A stretch of DNA of 64,000 nt, taken from Anagrus nilaparvatae (Eukaryota; Arthropoda; Insecta; Hymenoptera; Mymaridae). A model generated the notes under the pieces. It did not search any database. It was not told where the DNA came from and was given only the letters and a program-made list of their open reading frames with translations. This document shows positions 63,366 through 64,000 of the stretch, piece by piece. The translations under genes and the position numbers were made by a program. The stretch's first letter is position 1. The number at the start of each line of letters is the position of its first letter. The stretch spans positions 2,666,001 to 2,730,000 of the forward strand of contig JAKSXM010000132.1 in NCBI GenBank assembly GCA_022575985.1, written 5' to 3'.

Positions 63366-63427
63366 ACTACAAATTGTAATAATTTTTACAAGTGTTGTAA
63401 AATTGCTACTCTTGTAACATTACTACA

Positions 63428-64000
63428 CGGAAAAAAATTCTAAGTTGTATTGACAAACAACTTTGTTGAAATATGCCAACAAAGTATTTGTTGAATTGTC
63501 ATAGTTACTTAGTTGATTCAAACAGAGTGAAAATTTTATTTAAAAAAAATTATTTTTTTATTTTTTTTTTTATTTATTTTTTTTTTTTTAAATTAATTAT
63601 TTTTTTTTTATAATTATTTTTTTATATTTATTTATGTACTTATAGGTATATATTTATTAATTTAAAATCTGTTAAAAAAAACTTAAGAAAAATTTTGACT
63701 GATACTGGGATCGAACTCGAGTACCGCGGCTTCCGAGACAGCGTGATTATCCATTCTGCTAACAGAACACTTGTATTTAATAAAAAAATTTTAAGTACTA
63801 TATGTTACAGATAATAATTTTCGAAATTATATGCAGAGTAAATTATACATACCCAGCGAAATGCAAGTTAAAACTATCATAAATAATTTTTAGGAAATCC
63901 CATTTCTTTATTACAATAATAATGAATAATAATATAAGCAAAAGTAAATTATGCATACCCGCAGTGAAATTTATATTTAAAAATAATACTTAAAACTATC
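63428..64000. other. AT-rich DNA with a short hairpin
   Basis: 63450-63505 has an inverted pair (ACAAACAACTTTGTTG against CAACAAAGTATTTGTTG). 63535-63660 is T-rich. Apart from the tRNA-like sequence at 63690-63772 nothing was recognised. Confidence 0.5.
63690..63772 (-). repeat. tRNA-like sequence (pseudo-tRNA or SINE head)
   Basis: On the - strand TAGCAGAATGG (63751-63761) resembles an A box and GTTCGATCCC (63707-63716) a B box, spaced about 34 bp apart. The acceptor and T stems do not pair, and no CCA-type end or clear anticodon stem is present, so it is not a working tRNA. The head of the SINE at 24911-24988 is built the same way but differs in sequence. Confidence 0.5.

Larger units (their letters stand above)
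60026..63427. repeat. Inverted repeats flanking the R1 locus
   Basis: 60090-60150 and 63355-63415 are inverted copies of a TAC/TAA-rich sequence sharing AATTTTACAACACTTGTAAA, and next to each lies a TTA/TAA microsatellite. The R1 copies sit between them. The simplest reading is an AT-rich palindromic MITE (left border CACAGTAAAAA near 60029, right border about 63427) that later received the R1 insertions. Confidence 0.6.

Noticed and set aside
63690..63772. A functional tRNA gene
   Set aside because: A and B box-like words are present, but the acceptor and T stems do not pair and no sound anticodon arm forms; kept only as a tRNA-like repeat.

Overview
The window is eukaryotic nuclear DNA, very AT-rich (well over 70 % by eye), with long homopolymer runs and no operon-like gene packing. 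The transposon families point to an arthropod, most likely an insect: R1-clade non-LTR retrotransposons, BEL/Pao, a Penelope-like element, piggyBac-type TTAA insertions, hAT and mariner-type MITEs. Some insects, such as aphidiine braconid wasps, have genomes this AT-rich, but the species cannot be fixed from this sequence.

No complete host gene is visible. The best host coding candidate is one short exon on the + strand at 32412-32582, with clearly higher GC and more varied codon use than its surroundings. It begins at an ATG in good context and runs into a T-rich, intron-like stretch. Its product is not recognised.

From 4.7 to 12.2 kb lies a nest of mobile elements: a BEL/Pao protease-to-RNase H junction fragment (-), a DIRS/Gypsy-type reverse transcriptase fragment (+), and a Penelope-like element (+) split by an R1-like 3' fragment (-). 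Next to them is a 4.2-kb piggyBac-type element with about 625-bp inverted arms, exact TTAA flanks, no transposase, and further foldback elements nested inside.

From 16.8 to 29.6 kb there are several MITEs, a tRNA-derived SINE-like element with poly(A) tail and a 12-bp target duplication (24336-24988), a compound four-arm foldback element carrying E-box and CCAAT motifs (26864-27175), and a 5'-truncated I/Jockey-type LINE with RNase H (about 28150-29603). From 36 to 43 kb there are a hAT transposase fragment beside a CCTCG repeat hairpin, a LINE C-terminal fragment, an LTR-like block and further MITEs. A palindromic mariner-type MITE family occurs four times (16.9, 46.9, 50.7 and 54.6 kb).

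The right end (59-63.4 kb) holds a LINE C-terminal fragment and a layered R1-clade locus. Two R1 copies lie head to tail inside a TTA/TAA microsatellite that itself sits between inverted repeats. The longer copy has lost its reverse transcriptase by an internal deletion, and its ORF1 is split by a 375-bp inverted-repeat element.

The rest is AT-rich DNA in which nothing specific was recognised. The window reads as a transposon graveyard, probably intergenic or intronic. No single novel gene system was found. The most informative structures are the nested R1 locus, the piggyBac-type foldback, the compound foldback and the new-looking SINE.
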